From NCBI GenBank assembly GCA_963828625.1, contig CAWHEX010000010.1:509464-573463 (forward strand): a DNA stretch of 64,000 nt, in the 5' to 3' direction. The position numbers and the translations under genes were made by a program. This stretch comes from PALSA-894 sp963828625 (GTDB lineage Bacteria > Pseudomonadota > Alphaproteobacteria > Rhizobiales > Xanthobacteraceae). Shown here piece after piece: positions 38,055-46,508 of the stretch. Position 1 is the stretch's first letter, and every line of letters starts with the position of its first letter. The notes under the pieces are model-generated. The model searched no databases, had not been told where the DNA came from, and was given only the letters and a program-made list of their open reading frames with translations.

Positions 38055-38794
38055 ACGAACTCCTGCTCGTGCAGAACATCTCGCGACGCTTCGGCGGATT
38101 GCTCGCGCTCGACCGCGCTTCGTTCATGGTCGACGAAGGCCAGATCGTCGCGCTGATCGGCCCGAACGGCGCGGGCAAGACGACGCTGTTCTCCATCATC
38201 ACGGGATTTCTCGATGCGCATTCAGGACACGTGCGTTATCACGGCGAAGAGATCACCGGGACGCCGCCGCACCTGCTGGCGCGGCGCGGGATCGCGCGCA
38301 CCTTCCAGATCGCGCAGCCGTTCGCGGGATTGACGGTGCGCGAGAATATCGCGGTCGGTTCGCATCTTGCGCGCAAGCGGCGCGCCGCCGCGCTCGCGGC
38401 CGCGGAAAGCGTCGCCGCCGAAGTCGGCCTCGCGCCGATGCTCGACCAGCCGGCCGCAAATCTCACCGTCGCGGGGCGCAAGCGGCTGGAGCTTGCCCGC
38501 GCGCTCGCGATCGAGCCGAAGCTGCTGCTGCTCGACGAGGTGCTGGCCGGGCTCAACCCGTCCGAAGTGCGCGACATGGTGCCGGTGATCCAGGCGATCC
38601 GCGCGCGCGGCATCACCATCGTGATGATCGAGCACGTCATGCAGGCGGTGATGAGCCTCGCCGAACAGGTGTTCGTGCTCGCCGAGGGCCGCATGATCGC
38701 GATGGGCCCGCCGGAAAGCATCGCGGCCGACCCGCGCGTCGTCGAGGCTTATCTCGGCCACGGCGCGTCGCAACGGATGCGCGCCAATGGCTGA
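38051..38794 (+). CDS. ABC transporter ATP-binding protein, LivG type
   Basis: A 247-residue ATPase: Walker A GPNGAGKTT, the LivG insertion GIARTFQIAQPFAGLTVRENI, a weak signature in which the usual SGG is replaced (NLTVAGRKRLELARAL), Walker B LLLLDEVLAGLNPSE and MIEHVM. The replaced signature is common in LivG proteins. Drives the importer with LivF; overlaps livF by eight bases. Confidence 0.92.
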   Translation: MNELLLVQNISRRFGGLLALDRASFMVDEGQIVALIGPNGAGKTTLFSIITGFLDAHSGHVRYHGEEITGTPPHLLARRGIARTFQIAQPFAGLTVRENIAVGSHLARKRRAAALAAAESVAAEVGLAPMLDQPAANLTVAGRKRLELARALAIEPKLLLLDEVLAGLNPSEVRDMVPVIQAIRARGITIVMIEHVMQAVMSLAEQVFVLAEGRMIAMGPPESIAADPRVVEAYLGHGASQRMRANG

Positions 38795-39497
38795 GCTGCT
38801 CGCCATCAACGGACTGCGCGCCGGCTATGGCGCAACCGAGGTGTTGCGCGGCATCGACCTTGCGGTGAACGACGGCGAGATCGTCGCGGTGCTCGGCTCG
38901 AACGGCGCAGGAAAATCCACACTCAACCGCACGATCTCCGGCGTGGTCCGGCCCTGGCGCGGCGCGATTCGCTTCGGCGACGCCGCGATAGATCATGCGC
39001 GCCCTTCGGCCATCGTCGCGCGCGGGCTGATCCACGTGCCGGAAGGCCGCCGCATCTTCCCGAACATGAGCGTGCGCGAAAACCTCGACCTCGGCTGCTA
39101 TCGCCGCGCGCGGCCGCGCCGCGAGCAGAACCGCGAACGCGTGTTCGGCATCTTTCCGCGCCTTGCCGAGCGGCAAGCGCAAAGCGCCGGCACGCTCTCC
39201 GGCGGCGAGCAGCAGATGCTCGCCATCGGGCGCGGCCTGATGGCGGAGCCGAAGCTCCTGATCCTCGACGAGCCGTCGCTCGGCCTCTCGCCGCTGCTGG
39301 TCGAGGAGCTGTTCGCGCTCATCAAGAGCATCAATGGCCAAGGCATCGCGCTGCTGCTGGTCGAGCAGAACGTAGTGCAAAGCCTCGACGTCGCGAGCCG
39401 CGCCTACGTGCTCGACAACGGCGCGATTGTGCTGCAGGGAAACGCCGCGGACGTGCGCAACGATCCGAACCTGAAACGCGCCTATCTAGGAATGTGA
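38787..39497 (+). CDS. ABC transporter ATP-binding protein, LivF type
   Basis: A 236-residue ATPase opening LLAINGLRAGYGATEVLRGIDL, with Walker A GSNGAGKST, the LivF-specific GLIHVPEGRRIFPNMSVRENL, signature LSGGEQQMLAIGR and Walker B LLILDEPSLGLSPLL. Last component of the importer; the lyase gene starts one base after its stop. Confidence 0.93.
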   Translation: MAELLAINGLRAGYGATEVLRGIDLAVNDGEIVAVLGSNGAGKSTLNRTISGVVRPWRGAIRFGDAAIDHARPSAIVARGLIHVPEGRRIFPNMSVRENLDLGCYRRARPRREQNRERVFGIFPRLAERQAQSAGTLSGGEQQMLAIGRGLMAEPKLLILDEPSLGLSPLLVEELFALIKSINGQGIALLLVEQNVVQSLDVASRAYVLDNGAIVLQGNAADVRNDPNLKRAYLGM

Positions 39498-39498
39498 G

Positions 39499-40362
39499 AT
39501 GGTTGAGAGTTTACGCGCGCGTCTCTCGCAGAAGCCGATCGTGGTCGCGCCCGGCGTGTACGATCCATTCACCGCGCTGGTCGCCACGCAGGCAGGCTTC
39601 GACACGCTTTATGTCTCCGGCGCCGCCATCGCGTACACGCGGCTCGGCCGTCCAGACATCGGTCTCGTCAGCATGAGCGAGGTCGCCGAGACCATCACGC
39701 TGATCCGCGATCGCATCGGCGCGAACCTCATCGTCGATGCCGACACCGGCTACGGCAACGCGATCAACGTCGTGCGTACCGTGCGCGCATTCGAACGCGC
39801 GGGCGCGACCGCCATTCAGCTCGAGGACCAGGATTTTCCCAAGCGCTGCGGCCATCTCGACGGCAAGGTGCTGATCCCGGCCGCCGAGATGGTGGGCAAA
39901 CTCAAGGCCGCGCTCGACACGCGCGCCTCGGCGGACACGCTGATCATCGCGCGCACCGATGCGGTCGCGGTGGAAGGCTTCGAGCGCGCGATCGAGCGCG
40001 CCGCTCTTTACAAGGAGGCCGGCGTCGACATGCTGTTCGTCGAAGCGCCGAAGTCGCGCGACGATCTCGCGCGCATCGCGAAGGCCCTGCCCAGCGTGCC
40101 GCTGATGGCCAACATGGTGGAAGGTGGCAAGACACCGATCCTGCCCGCCACCGAACTGGAGCAGATCGGCTTCGCGCTGGTGATCTTCCCCGGCGGCATC
40201 GTGCGCGCGCTCGGCTACATGGCGGCGGAGTATTACGGCTCGCTCGCCAGCAACGGCACCACCGAGCCGTACCGCAACCGCATGCTCGGCTTCGACGAGA
40301 TCAACCGCGTGGTCGGCACGCCGGAGATGATCGCGCTCGGCAAGCGCTACGAAACCCAATGA
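39499..40362 (+). CDS. isocitrate lyase/PEP mutase family protein (2-methylisocitrate lyase- or oxaloacetate decarboxylase-like)
   Basis: A 287-residue barrel enzyme: DADTGYGN (residues 80-87) supplies the Mg-binding aspartates, and KRCGH (115-119) is the catalytic loop motif of true lyases, with its active cysteine. VYDPFTALVATQAGFDTLYVSG opens the barrel. Lyases of this type split 2-methylisocitrate, isocitrate, dimethylmalate or related hydroxy-diacids. It sits between the importer and the hydantoinase genes in an unbroken operon, so a carbon-chain cleavage at the end of the same pathway is likely. Confidence 0.87.
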   Translation: MVESLRARLSQKPIVVAPGVYDPFTALVATQAGFDTLYVSGAAIAYTRLGRPDIGLVSMSEVAETITLIRDRIGANLIVDADTGYGNAINVVRTVRAFERAGATAIQLEDQDFPKRCGHLDGKVLIPAAEMVGKLKAALDTRASADTLIIARTDAVAVEGFERAIERAALYKEAGVDMLFVEAPKSRDDLARIAKALPSVPLMANMVEGGKTPILPATELEQIGFALVIFPGGIVRALGYMAAEYYGSLASNGTTEPYRNRMLGFDEINRVVGTPEMIALGKRYETQ

Positions 40363-42038
40363 AGCCGCTCGATCCCGTCACGCTCGCCGTGCTCAACGGC
40401 CGTCTCGTCCAGATCGCCGACGAGATGGACGCGACGCTGTTCCGCTCGGCGTTCAACCCGATCATCGCGGAGGCGCACGACGCTTGCCACGGCCTCTATC
40501 ACGCGCAGACCGGCGCCACGATGGTGCAAGGCACGTCCGGCCTGCCGATCTTCGTCGGCGCGATGGCGTTCGCCGTGAAGGCCGTGATCGACAAGGTCGC
40601 GCGCGACGGCGGGTTGGAAGCGGGCGACACCTATCTCTTCAACGATCCATACGACGGCGGCACGCACCTGAACGACGTGCGGCTCGTGCGCCCGCTAATG
40701 CGAGAGGGAAAAGTATTCGCGTGGCTCGCCTCGGTCGGCCATTGGCTCGATGTCGGCGGCAACGTGCCGGGCAATTTCAACGCCAAGGCGACGGAAAGCT
40801 TTCAGGAAGGCTTCCGTATTCCGCCGGTGAAGCTCATCCGCGGCGGCGTGATCCAGCAGGACATCATCGACATTCTCGCCGCCAACTCGCGCGTGCCGCA
40901 GTCGAACTGGGGCGACCTTAACGGCCAGCTCAACGCGCTCGATCTTGGCGAACGGCGGCTGCACACGCTGCTCGACGAGTATGGCGACGAGACGATCACG
41001 TCCGCACTCGCGGCGCTGGCGGCGCGCGCCGAAACCTTGATGCGCGCCAACATCGCGGCGCTGCCGGACGGCACCTACACGTGCGACGATTTCCTCGACA
41101 ATGACGGCGTCACCGACAAGCCGCTGAAGATCGCGCTCGACCTGACGATCGCGGGCGACCGCATGACGCTCGACTTCTCGCGCTCCGCGCCGCCCTGCGA
41201 CGGGCCGCTCAACATCGCGCGCTCGACCACCGTTGCGTGCTGCTACGTGGCGCTGAAGCATTTGTTCACCGACGTTCCCGCGAATGCCGGCTGCCTCGCG
41301 CCGATCGACTTCGTCATTCCCGACACCACGCTGCTCGGCGTCTCGGCGCCGCGCCCGGTCGGCGGCTACACCGAGACGATCCTGCGCGTGATCGACACGA
41401 TCTTCGGTGCGTTCGCGAAGGCTGCACCCGAGCGCGCCAATGGCAGCCCATTCGCGACGATCAACGCCCTTTCGTTGGCGGGATGGCGCGAGCATGGGCG
41501 GCGCTGGGTGATGTTCTGCTTCTTCGGCGGCGGGCTCGGTGGCAACCCGGAGACCGACGGGCTCAATCACGGCAACAACCCGATCTCGACCGCGACCATT
41601 CCGCCGCTGGAAATTCTCGAGTCGCTCTATCCGGTGATGTTCACCCAATGGGCGCTGCGGCCCGATAGCGGCGGGCCGGGCAAACATCGCGGCGGACTCG
41701 GCGCGATCTACGAGATCGAGGCGCTGGCGGATGGCGGCGCGGAAGTCTTTCTCTTGGGCGAGCGCGGCAAGTATCCACCGCCGGGAGCGAACGGCGGCGG
41801 CAGCGCGGCGCTCAACCGCTTCGTGTTCGAAACGGACAACGGTGAAGCAACGCCGCCGCTCGTCTCGAAGGTGACCGACGTCAAGATCAGGCGCGGCCAG
41901 AAGGTGCGGCTTGAAACACCCGGCGGCGGTGGTTTCGGCGATCCGGCGGAGCGCGATCCCGCGAAGGTCGCGCGCGACGTGCGGCTCGGCTACATCACGG
42001 CGGCCGCGGCCAAGCGCGACTATAAGGCGCGCGCATGA
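40359..42038 (+). CDS. hyuB: hydantoinase B/oxoprolinase family protein
   Basis: A 559-residue protein with the HyuB landmarks MDATLFRSAFNPIIAEAHDACHG at the start, TYLFNDPYDGGTHLNDVRLV, and NNTNPISTATIPPLEILES-like region near residue 405, then the Gly-rich C-terminus RLETPGGGGFGDPAERDP. HyuB is the partner of the ATPase-like HyuA in ATP-dependent opening of five-membered cyclic amides (hydantoins, N-methylhydantoin, oxoproline) or in related carboxylases. Coupled to both neighbours by ATGA overlaps. Confidence 0.92.
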   Translation: MKPLDPVTLAVLNGRLVQIADEMDATLFRSAFNPIIAEAHDACHGLYHAQTGATMVQGTSGLPIFVGAMAFAVKAVIDKVARDGGLEAGDTYLFNDPYDGGTHLNDVRLVRPLMREGKVFAWLASVGHWLDVGGNVPGNFNAKATESFQEGFRIPPVKLIRGGVIQQDIIDILAANSRVPQSNWGDLNGQLNALDLGERRLHTLLDEYGDETITSALAALAARAETLMRANIAALPDGTYTCDDFLDNDGVTDKPLKIALDLTIAGDRMTLDFSRSAPPCDGPLNIARSTTVACCYVALKHLFTDVPANAGCLAPIDFVIPDTTLLGVSAPRPVGGYTETILRVIDTIFGAFAKAAPERANGSPFATINALSLAGWREHGRRWVMFCFFGGGLGGNPETDGLNHGNNPISTATIPPLEILESLYPVMFTQWALRPDSGGPGKHRGGLGAIYEIEALADGGAEVFLLGERGKYPPPGANGGGSAALNRFVFETDNGEATPPLVSKVTDVKIRRGQKVRLETPGGGGFGDPAERDPAKVARDVRLGYITAAAAKRDYKARA

Positions 42039-44066
42039 GCGTGATCGTCGGGATCGATGTCGGCGGTACGTTCACCGACCTGTTCCGCTTCGATTCCGCG
42101 GCGCGCACGTTCACGACCGCCAAGGTGCCTTCGCGGCGCGGCGACGAGGCGCAAGGCTTCCTCAACGGCCTGCGTGCGGTCGGCGGCGCGGCGCAAGGAT
42201 CGATCGTGCATGGCACGACCGTCGGCACCAACACGCTGCTGGAACGGCGCGGACCGAAGGTCGGCGTCATCACGACGCGCGGCTTCCGTGACGTGCTGGA
42301 AATGCGACGACGCGACCGGCGCCGCACCTGGGGCCTGTGGGGCGATTTCACGCCGATCGCCGATCGCGACATGCGGCTGGAAGTGAGCGAGCGCACGCTG
42401 GCGGACGGTACGATCCGCACCGCCGTCGATGACGATGAAGTACGCGCGGCCGCGAAGCAACTCGTCGCGCAAGGCGCGCAGGCGGTCGCGATCATCTTCA
42501 TCAACGCCTATGCGAATGCCGAGAACGAGCGCCGCGCGCTCGGCGTCATTCGCGAGATCTGGCCGAACGATTACGTCACCGCCTCGCACGATGTGCTCTC
42601 CGAAATCCGCGAGTTCGAGCGCTCGTCCACGGCGGCGATCAACGCCTATCTCCAGCCGGTCGTCGCCTCCTATGTGGCAAAGCTCGAGGCGGCGCTCGAA
42701 AACGAAAGCAAGCTGCACATCGTGCAGTCGAACGGCGGCATCATGTCGACTGCGACCGCGCGCCGCCTGCCCGTGCGCACCGCGCTCTCCGGCCCGGCGG
42801 CCGGCGTGGTCGCGGGCGCGGCGCTCGCGAAGGCTTCGGGCTTCGACAATCTCATCACCTGCGACCTCGGCGGCACGTCGTTCGACGTGTCGGTGATCGC
42901 GAACGGCAAGGCTTCGGTCGCGGCGCAGACCACCATCGAGTTCGGCCTCGTCATCCGCACGCCGATGATCGAGATCACCACCATCGGGGCGGGCGGCGGC
43001 TCGATCGCATGGGTCGACCGCGGTGGGTTGTTGCAGGTGGGGCCGGAAAGCGCGGGCTCGGTGCCGGGTCCGGCGTGCTACGGCCAGGGCAACACGCGCC
43101 CAACGCTCACTGACGCGCAGGTCGTGCTTGGGCGCATCAACGCGCAGCGCCCGCTCGGCGGCGAGTTGAAATCGCTCGATGTCGCGGCGGCGCGGCGCGC
43201 GATCGACGCGCATGTCGGCAAGCCGCTCAACCTCTCGACGGACGATGCCGCCGCCGCCATCGTGCGCGTCGCGGACGCTCGCATGGCCGGCGCGATCCGG
43301 CTCGTGTCGATCGAGCGCGGCCATGATCCGCAGAAGTTCGTCGCAATGCCGTTCGGCGGCGGCGGCGCGCTGCATGTCGGCGCACTGATCCGCGAGATCG
43401 GATTGCGTTGCGCCGTCGTGCCGCGGTTTCCCGGCATCACCTCGGCGCTCGGCTGCGTGCTCGCCGACCTGCGTCACGACATGGTGCAGACCGTGAACCT
43501 GATGCTCGACAATTTCGATGCCGCGTCGCTCGAAGCGCGCATGCGCACGGCGGGCGCAGAGGCGAGCGCCGTCATCACGGCCGCCGACATTCCGGTCGAG
43601 CACATCGATGTGCTCTACGAACTCGACATGCACTATCTCGGGCAGACGCACACGGTTGCGGTGCCGCTGCCGGTCGGTGCGGACGCGAAGGGCGTGAACG
43701 AGAGCGTCGTGCGCAAGGCTTTCGAGACCAGCTACTCGGCGTCGTTCAGCCGGCTGCTGCCGGGCCTCAGCGTTCGCATCGTGTCGCTGCGTGTCGCCGC
43801 GATCGGGCGGCGGCCGGCGTTCGATTTCTCGGTGTTCGCGCCGGATGCGGCGAATGCCGTTGAGAAAGCGAAGACCGGCTCGCGCCAAGGTGTGGTTCGA
43901 CGGCGGCGTCCGCGAGACCGCCGTCTGGTCGCGCCTCGCGCTGCCGGCGGGCGCGACAATCGAAGGCCCCGCGATCCTCGAACAGCCAGACGCCACGACC
44001 GTGATCGAGCCCGGCCACGTCGGCCGCGTGGACAAACTCGGCAACGTCATCGTGGAGCCCGCATGA
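42035..44066 (+). pseudogene. hyuA: hydantoinase A/oxoprolinase family protein, interrupted by a frameshift near the C-terminus
   Basis: The main frame, from MSVIVGIDVGGTFTDLF (phosphate-binding loop of the ASKHA fold), includes HGTTVGTNTLLERRGPK, AALSGPAAGVVAGA and ITTIGAGGGSIAWVD and is a normal HyuA for 615 residues. At about 43881-43886 the frame breaks; the C-terminal domain continues in the next frame as KVWFDGGVRETAVWSRL to GNVIVEPA, ending at 44066 and overlapping the next start by ATGA. The joined length (about 676 aa) is usual. With HyuB it would hydrolyse a cyclic amide with ATP. Confidence 0.87.
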
Positions 44067-44662
44067 GCAAGCAATCGACGGCGCTCATTCTCGGCGACCT
44101 GCAGAACGACTTCCTGCATCCGGACGGCGCCTATGGCCGCGCGGGCCAGGGCGCCGCCGACATCGCCGCCCTGCCCGCCCGCCTTGCGCCGCTGGTTCAC
44201 GCCGCGCGCCAGAACGGCATCCTCATCGTCGCGACACTGTTCACGCTCGTGCCCGGACGCGGCGGCGAACCGATCATCTCGCCGCATCTGAAGGCGCTGC
44301 GCCCATTTCTCAAGAAAGGCGACTTCGCGCCCGCAAGTTGGGGCCAGCAGCTCATCGACGAACTCGCGCCCGCTGATGTGAACGTCGAGAAGATCGCCTA
44401 CTCGGCGTTCCATGGCTCGCGTCTCGAATGGGCGCTGAAGAAGTGCGGCATCGAGCATCTTTATTTCACCGGCATCGTCACGAGTGGCGGCGTCGCATCG
44501 ACGGTCAGGGATGCCCACGTTCGCGAGTTCCACTGCACGGTGATCGCGGACGGCTGCGCGGCGTTCTCGCGCGAGACGCATGATGCCGCCATCGAAGGCC
44601 TGCGCCCTGTCGCAAAAGTGATCACTGTCGCGGATGCGATCAGGGAATTCGCCGCGCTATAA
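44063..44662 (+). CDS. isochorismatase-fold hydrolase lacking the usual nucleophilic cysteine
   Basis: A 199-residue alpha/beta protein of the cysteine-hydrolase/isochorismatase superfamily: catalytic Asp in LILGDLQNDFLHPDG (D12) and Lys in FLKKGDFAPASW. Where amidases such as N-carbamoylsarcosine amidase and nicotinamidase have Cys, this protein has Gly: GIVTSGGVASTVRDA. In isochorismatases the corresponding residue is also Gly. So either a vinyl-ether-type hydrolysis or a non-cysteine amidase is expected. It is last in the operon behind hyuBA. Confidence 0.85.
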   Translation: MSKQSTALILGDLQNDFLHPDGAYGRAGQGAADIAALPARLAPLVHAARQNGILIVATLFTLVPGRGGEPIISPHLKALRPFLKKGDFAPASWGQQLIDELAPADVNVEKIAYSAFHGSRLEWALKKCGIEHLYFTGIVTSGGVASTVRDAHVREFHCTVIADGCAAFSRETHDAAIEGLRPVAKVITVADAIREFAAL

Positions 44663-44669
44663 CGCCACC

Positions 44670-45615
44670 ATGCTCCAGCCTCACTTTGCACTCGCGCTCG
44701 TTATTTGCGCGCTATCGGTGTCATCCGCACACGCGGCCGATCCGGTGTTCCCGCCCGGCTCGCACATCGGGCTCGTGCCGCCGCCCGGAATGACGGCGAG
44801 CGAGCGATTTCAGGGCTTCGAGGATCGCGCGCGCAACGCGATGATTATCGCCACCGAACTCTCGGCGCAGAGCTACGAGCGCGTCGAGAAGGATTTCGGC
44901 GATCACGCAGATGCGCGCCGGCGGCATGGAGCCGCTCACGCGCGAAAATATCGTGACGGCGGGCGGGCCGGCGTTGCTGGTCGGCGCGCGGCACGTTGAG
45001 AACGGCGTCGCGATGCGCAAGTGGGCGCTGCTCGCGCGCACCGCGGACATGACCGCGATCGTCCTCGTCACGATGCCGGAAGCCGCGCGCGAAGCTTATC
45101 CGGATGCGGCGCTGCGTGCCGCGCTCGCCACCACCATCGTCCGCGCGAAGCTTTCGACGGATGAGATGCTGGCCGTGCTGCCCTATCGCCTCGCGGATCT
45201 CGGCGGCTTCCGCCTGCTGCGCGTCACTCCCGACGGCACCGCTGCGCTGACCTTCGGGCCGAACGACACGACACTCCCCGCCGAGCAGCCGTATTTCATG
45301 ATCGCGCCGCGCGCGGTCGAGCCGCCGCCCGCAGCCGAACGCGAGCGCTTCGCGCAACTTGCCCTGATGACGTTTCTGAACCGGCCCGATGTGCGCATCG
45401 TCTCGTCGGAGGCAGTCCGGCTCGACGGCGTGCAAGGCCACGAGATCGTCGCCGAGTCGGAAGATCCCCAGGCCAGGCAGACGCTGGTGATGGTGCAATG
45501 GCTGCGCTTCGGGAGCGGCGGCGTGCTGCAGATGTTCGGCATGGCGCGCAAGGACCAGTGGGCCGAGGCGCTGCCGCGGATGCGCGCGCTGCGCGACGGC
45601 TTCGCGCGACGATAA
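44670..45615 (+). pseudogene. conserved secreted hypothetical protein, interrupted by a +1 frameshift
   Basis: The N-terminus (MLQPHFALALVICALSVSSAHA) is a signal peptide, followed by DPVFPPGSHIGLVPPPGM and ASERFQGFEDRARNAMIIAT. At about 44901 one extra G shifts the frame after VEKDFG; the continuation ITQMRAGGMEPLTRENIVT runs to MRALRDGFARR at 45615. Joined it is about 314 aa. I know no function; proteins like it seem to be conserved in Bradyrhizobium relatives. It ends just before a hairpin that terminates the opposite gene. Confidence 0.7.
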
Positions 45616-45644
45616 AAAAAGAACCCCGGCCGAAGCCGGGGTTC
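45614..45644 (-). terminator. Rho-independent terminator for the His-rich protein gene
   Basis: A perfect 10-bp stem, GAACCCCGGC at 45621-45630 and GCCGGGGTTC at 45635-45644, with a 4-base loop. Read on the minus strand it is followed by a run of seven T (the A-run at 45614-45620), which is the orientation of the gene ending at 45673. Confidence 0.85.
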
Positions 45645-45672
45645 TCAGTTTCACTCAACGCAACTTCAGACT

Positions 45673-46224
45673 TTAGCGAACCTGCGGCTGGCCCTGCTGC
45701 TGCAGCTCGGTCTGAGACTGCGGCATCGTGGTGTTGGCCGGCGGCAGCGGGAGTGCCGTGGTGCCTTGCGGCGCCGACGCGAGCTCCTTGGTGCACGTGT
45801 CCTGGAAGATCACGAGGCCTTCCTGGGTGTACTCCTTGGTCAGGCAGGTGCAGCGCGGAGCAGCGGCCGGGGCCGTTGCGTAGGTCGCGACAGCAGCCAC
45901 CGGAGCGGCGTACAGCCAGGGGCGGTGCCAACGCACGTGGACGTGGCAGCGGCCGTGCCAGCGGCACCAGTTCGGGTGACGGTGACCGACGTGATGCCGG
46001 CGGAAGCCGCCATGACGGATGCCAACGTGGCGGATCCCGATGTGACGCATTCCGCCCATACGCGGGCCGGAGACGCGCATTCCGACGTGGCCGCCGCCAC
46101 CGCCGCGGCTGAAGCCGCCGCCGAAGCCGCGGGCGTCTGCCGAAGAAGTCGAGGTCACGAGGGTCGCGAGGCCGAGCGAGGCGATAGCCGCCAGCGCCAG
46201 CAGGGACTTACGGATGTTGAACAT
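45673..46224 (-). CDS. secreted His/Gly-rich hypothetical protein
   Basis: A 183-residue protein with a signal peptide (LLALAAIASLGLATLVTSTSSADA), a glycine-rich stretch (GFGGGFSRGGGGGH) and a histidine/arginine-rich block with the recurring unit IRHVGIRHGG and RRHHVGHRHPNWC. Five cysteines lie in WCRWHGRCHVH, RCTCLTKEY and FQDTCTKE. The C-terminal third is Gln/Pro-rich. The His-Cys pattern would suit metal binding in the periplasm, but that is inference; no domain is recognised. Strong ribosome site and own terminator suggest a well-expressed monocistronic gene. Confidence 0.75.
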   Translation of the reverse strand: MFNIRKSLLALAAIASLGLATLVTSTSSADARGFGGGFSRGGGGGHVGMRVSGPRMGGMRHIGIRHVGIRHGGFRRHHVGHRHPNWCRWHGRCHVHVRWHRPWLYAAPVAAVATYATAPAAAPRCTCLTKEYTQEGLVIFQDTCTKELASAPQGTTALPLPPANTTMPQSQTELQQQGQPQVR

Positions 46225-46508
46225 AGCTCTCTCCTGGAAGTGTTGGTTGTTAGCGTTTGGTCGCTTCGGACTATTGGTCGCCGCCCCCCCGTCGAGAGGT
46301 TCACGGTTGGTTGAGAAATTCCGCCTTTAATGTCCGTGACTTGGCGTTCATCCGGCGTTCATCGCGCGGTTTTCGACAGCGCGAACCGGATGTTGCAGCG
46401 AAAGCACGGCGCACAATGATCATCGTGCGCGACGGTCGGGCGGCTTGATCGCGCAGGCCCGGTCGCGGAAAAAAGAACGGGCGAAGTCCCGTTCGGCCTG
46501 GGGGACGT
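46225..46508. other. Intergenic region between divergent genes
   Basis: 284 bases with no supported gene. It must contain the promoters of the His-rich protein (leftwards) and of the L,D-transpeptidase (rightwards). Visible features are a run of seven C and a nearly direct repeat GCGTTCATCCGGCGTTCATC around 46342-46362. Confidence 0.6.

Noticed and set aside
42020..44581. An 853-codon open frame on the minus strand
   Set aside because: It lies exactly opposite hyuA, is Arg/His/Asp-rich low-complexity and has no recognisable motif; it is the usual shadow of a high-GC gene.
46277..46290. Run of seven C as a phase-variable tract
   Set aside because: It is in an intergenic region without a promoter element I can place, and given the indel errors in this sequence its length is unreliable.
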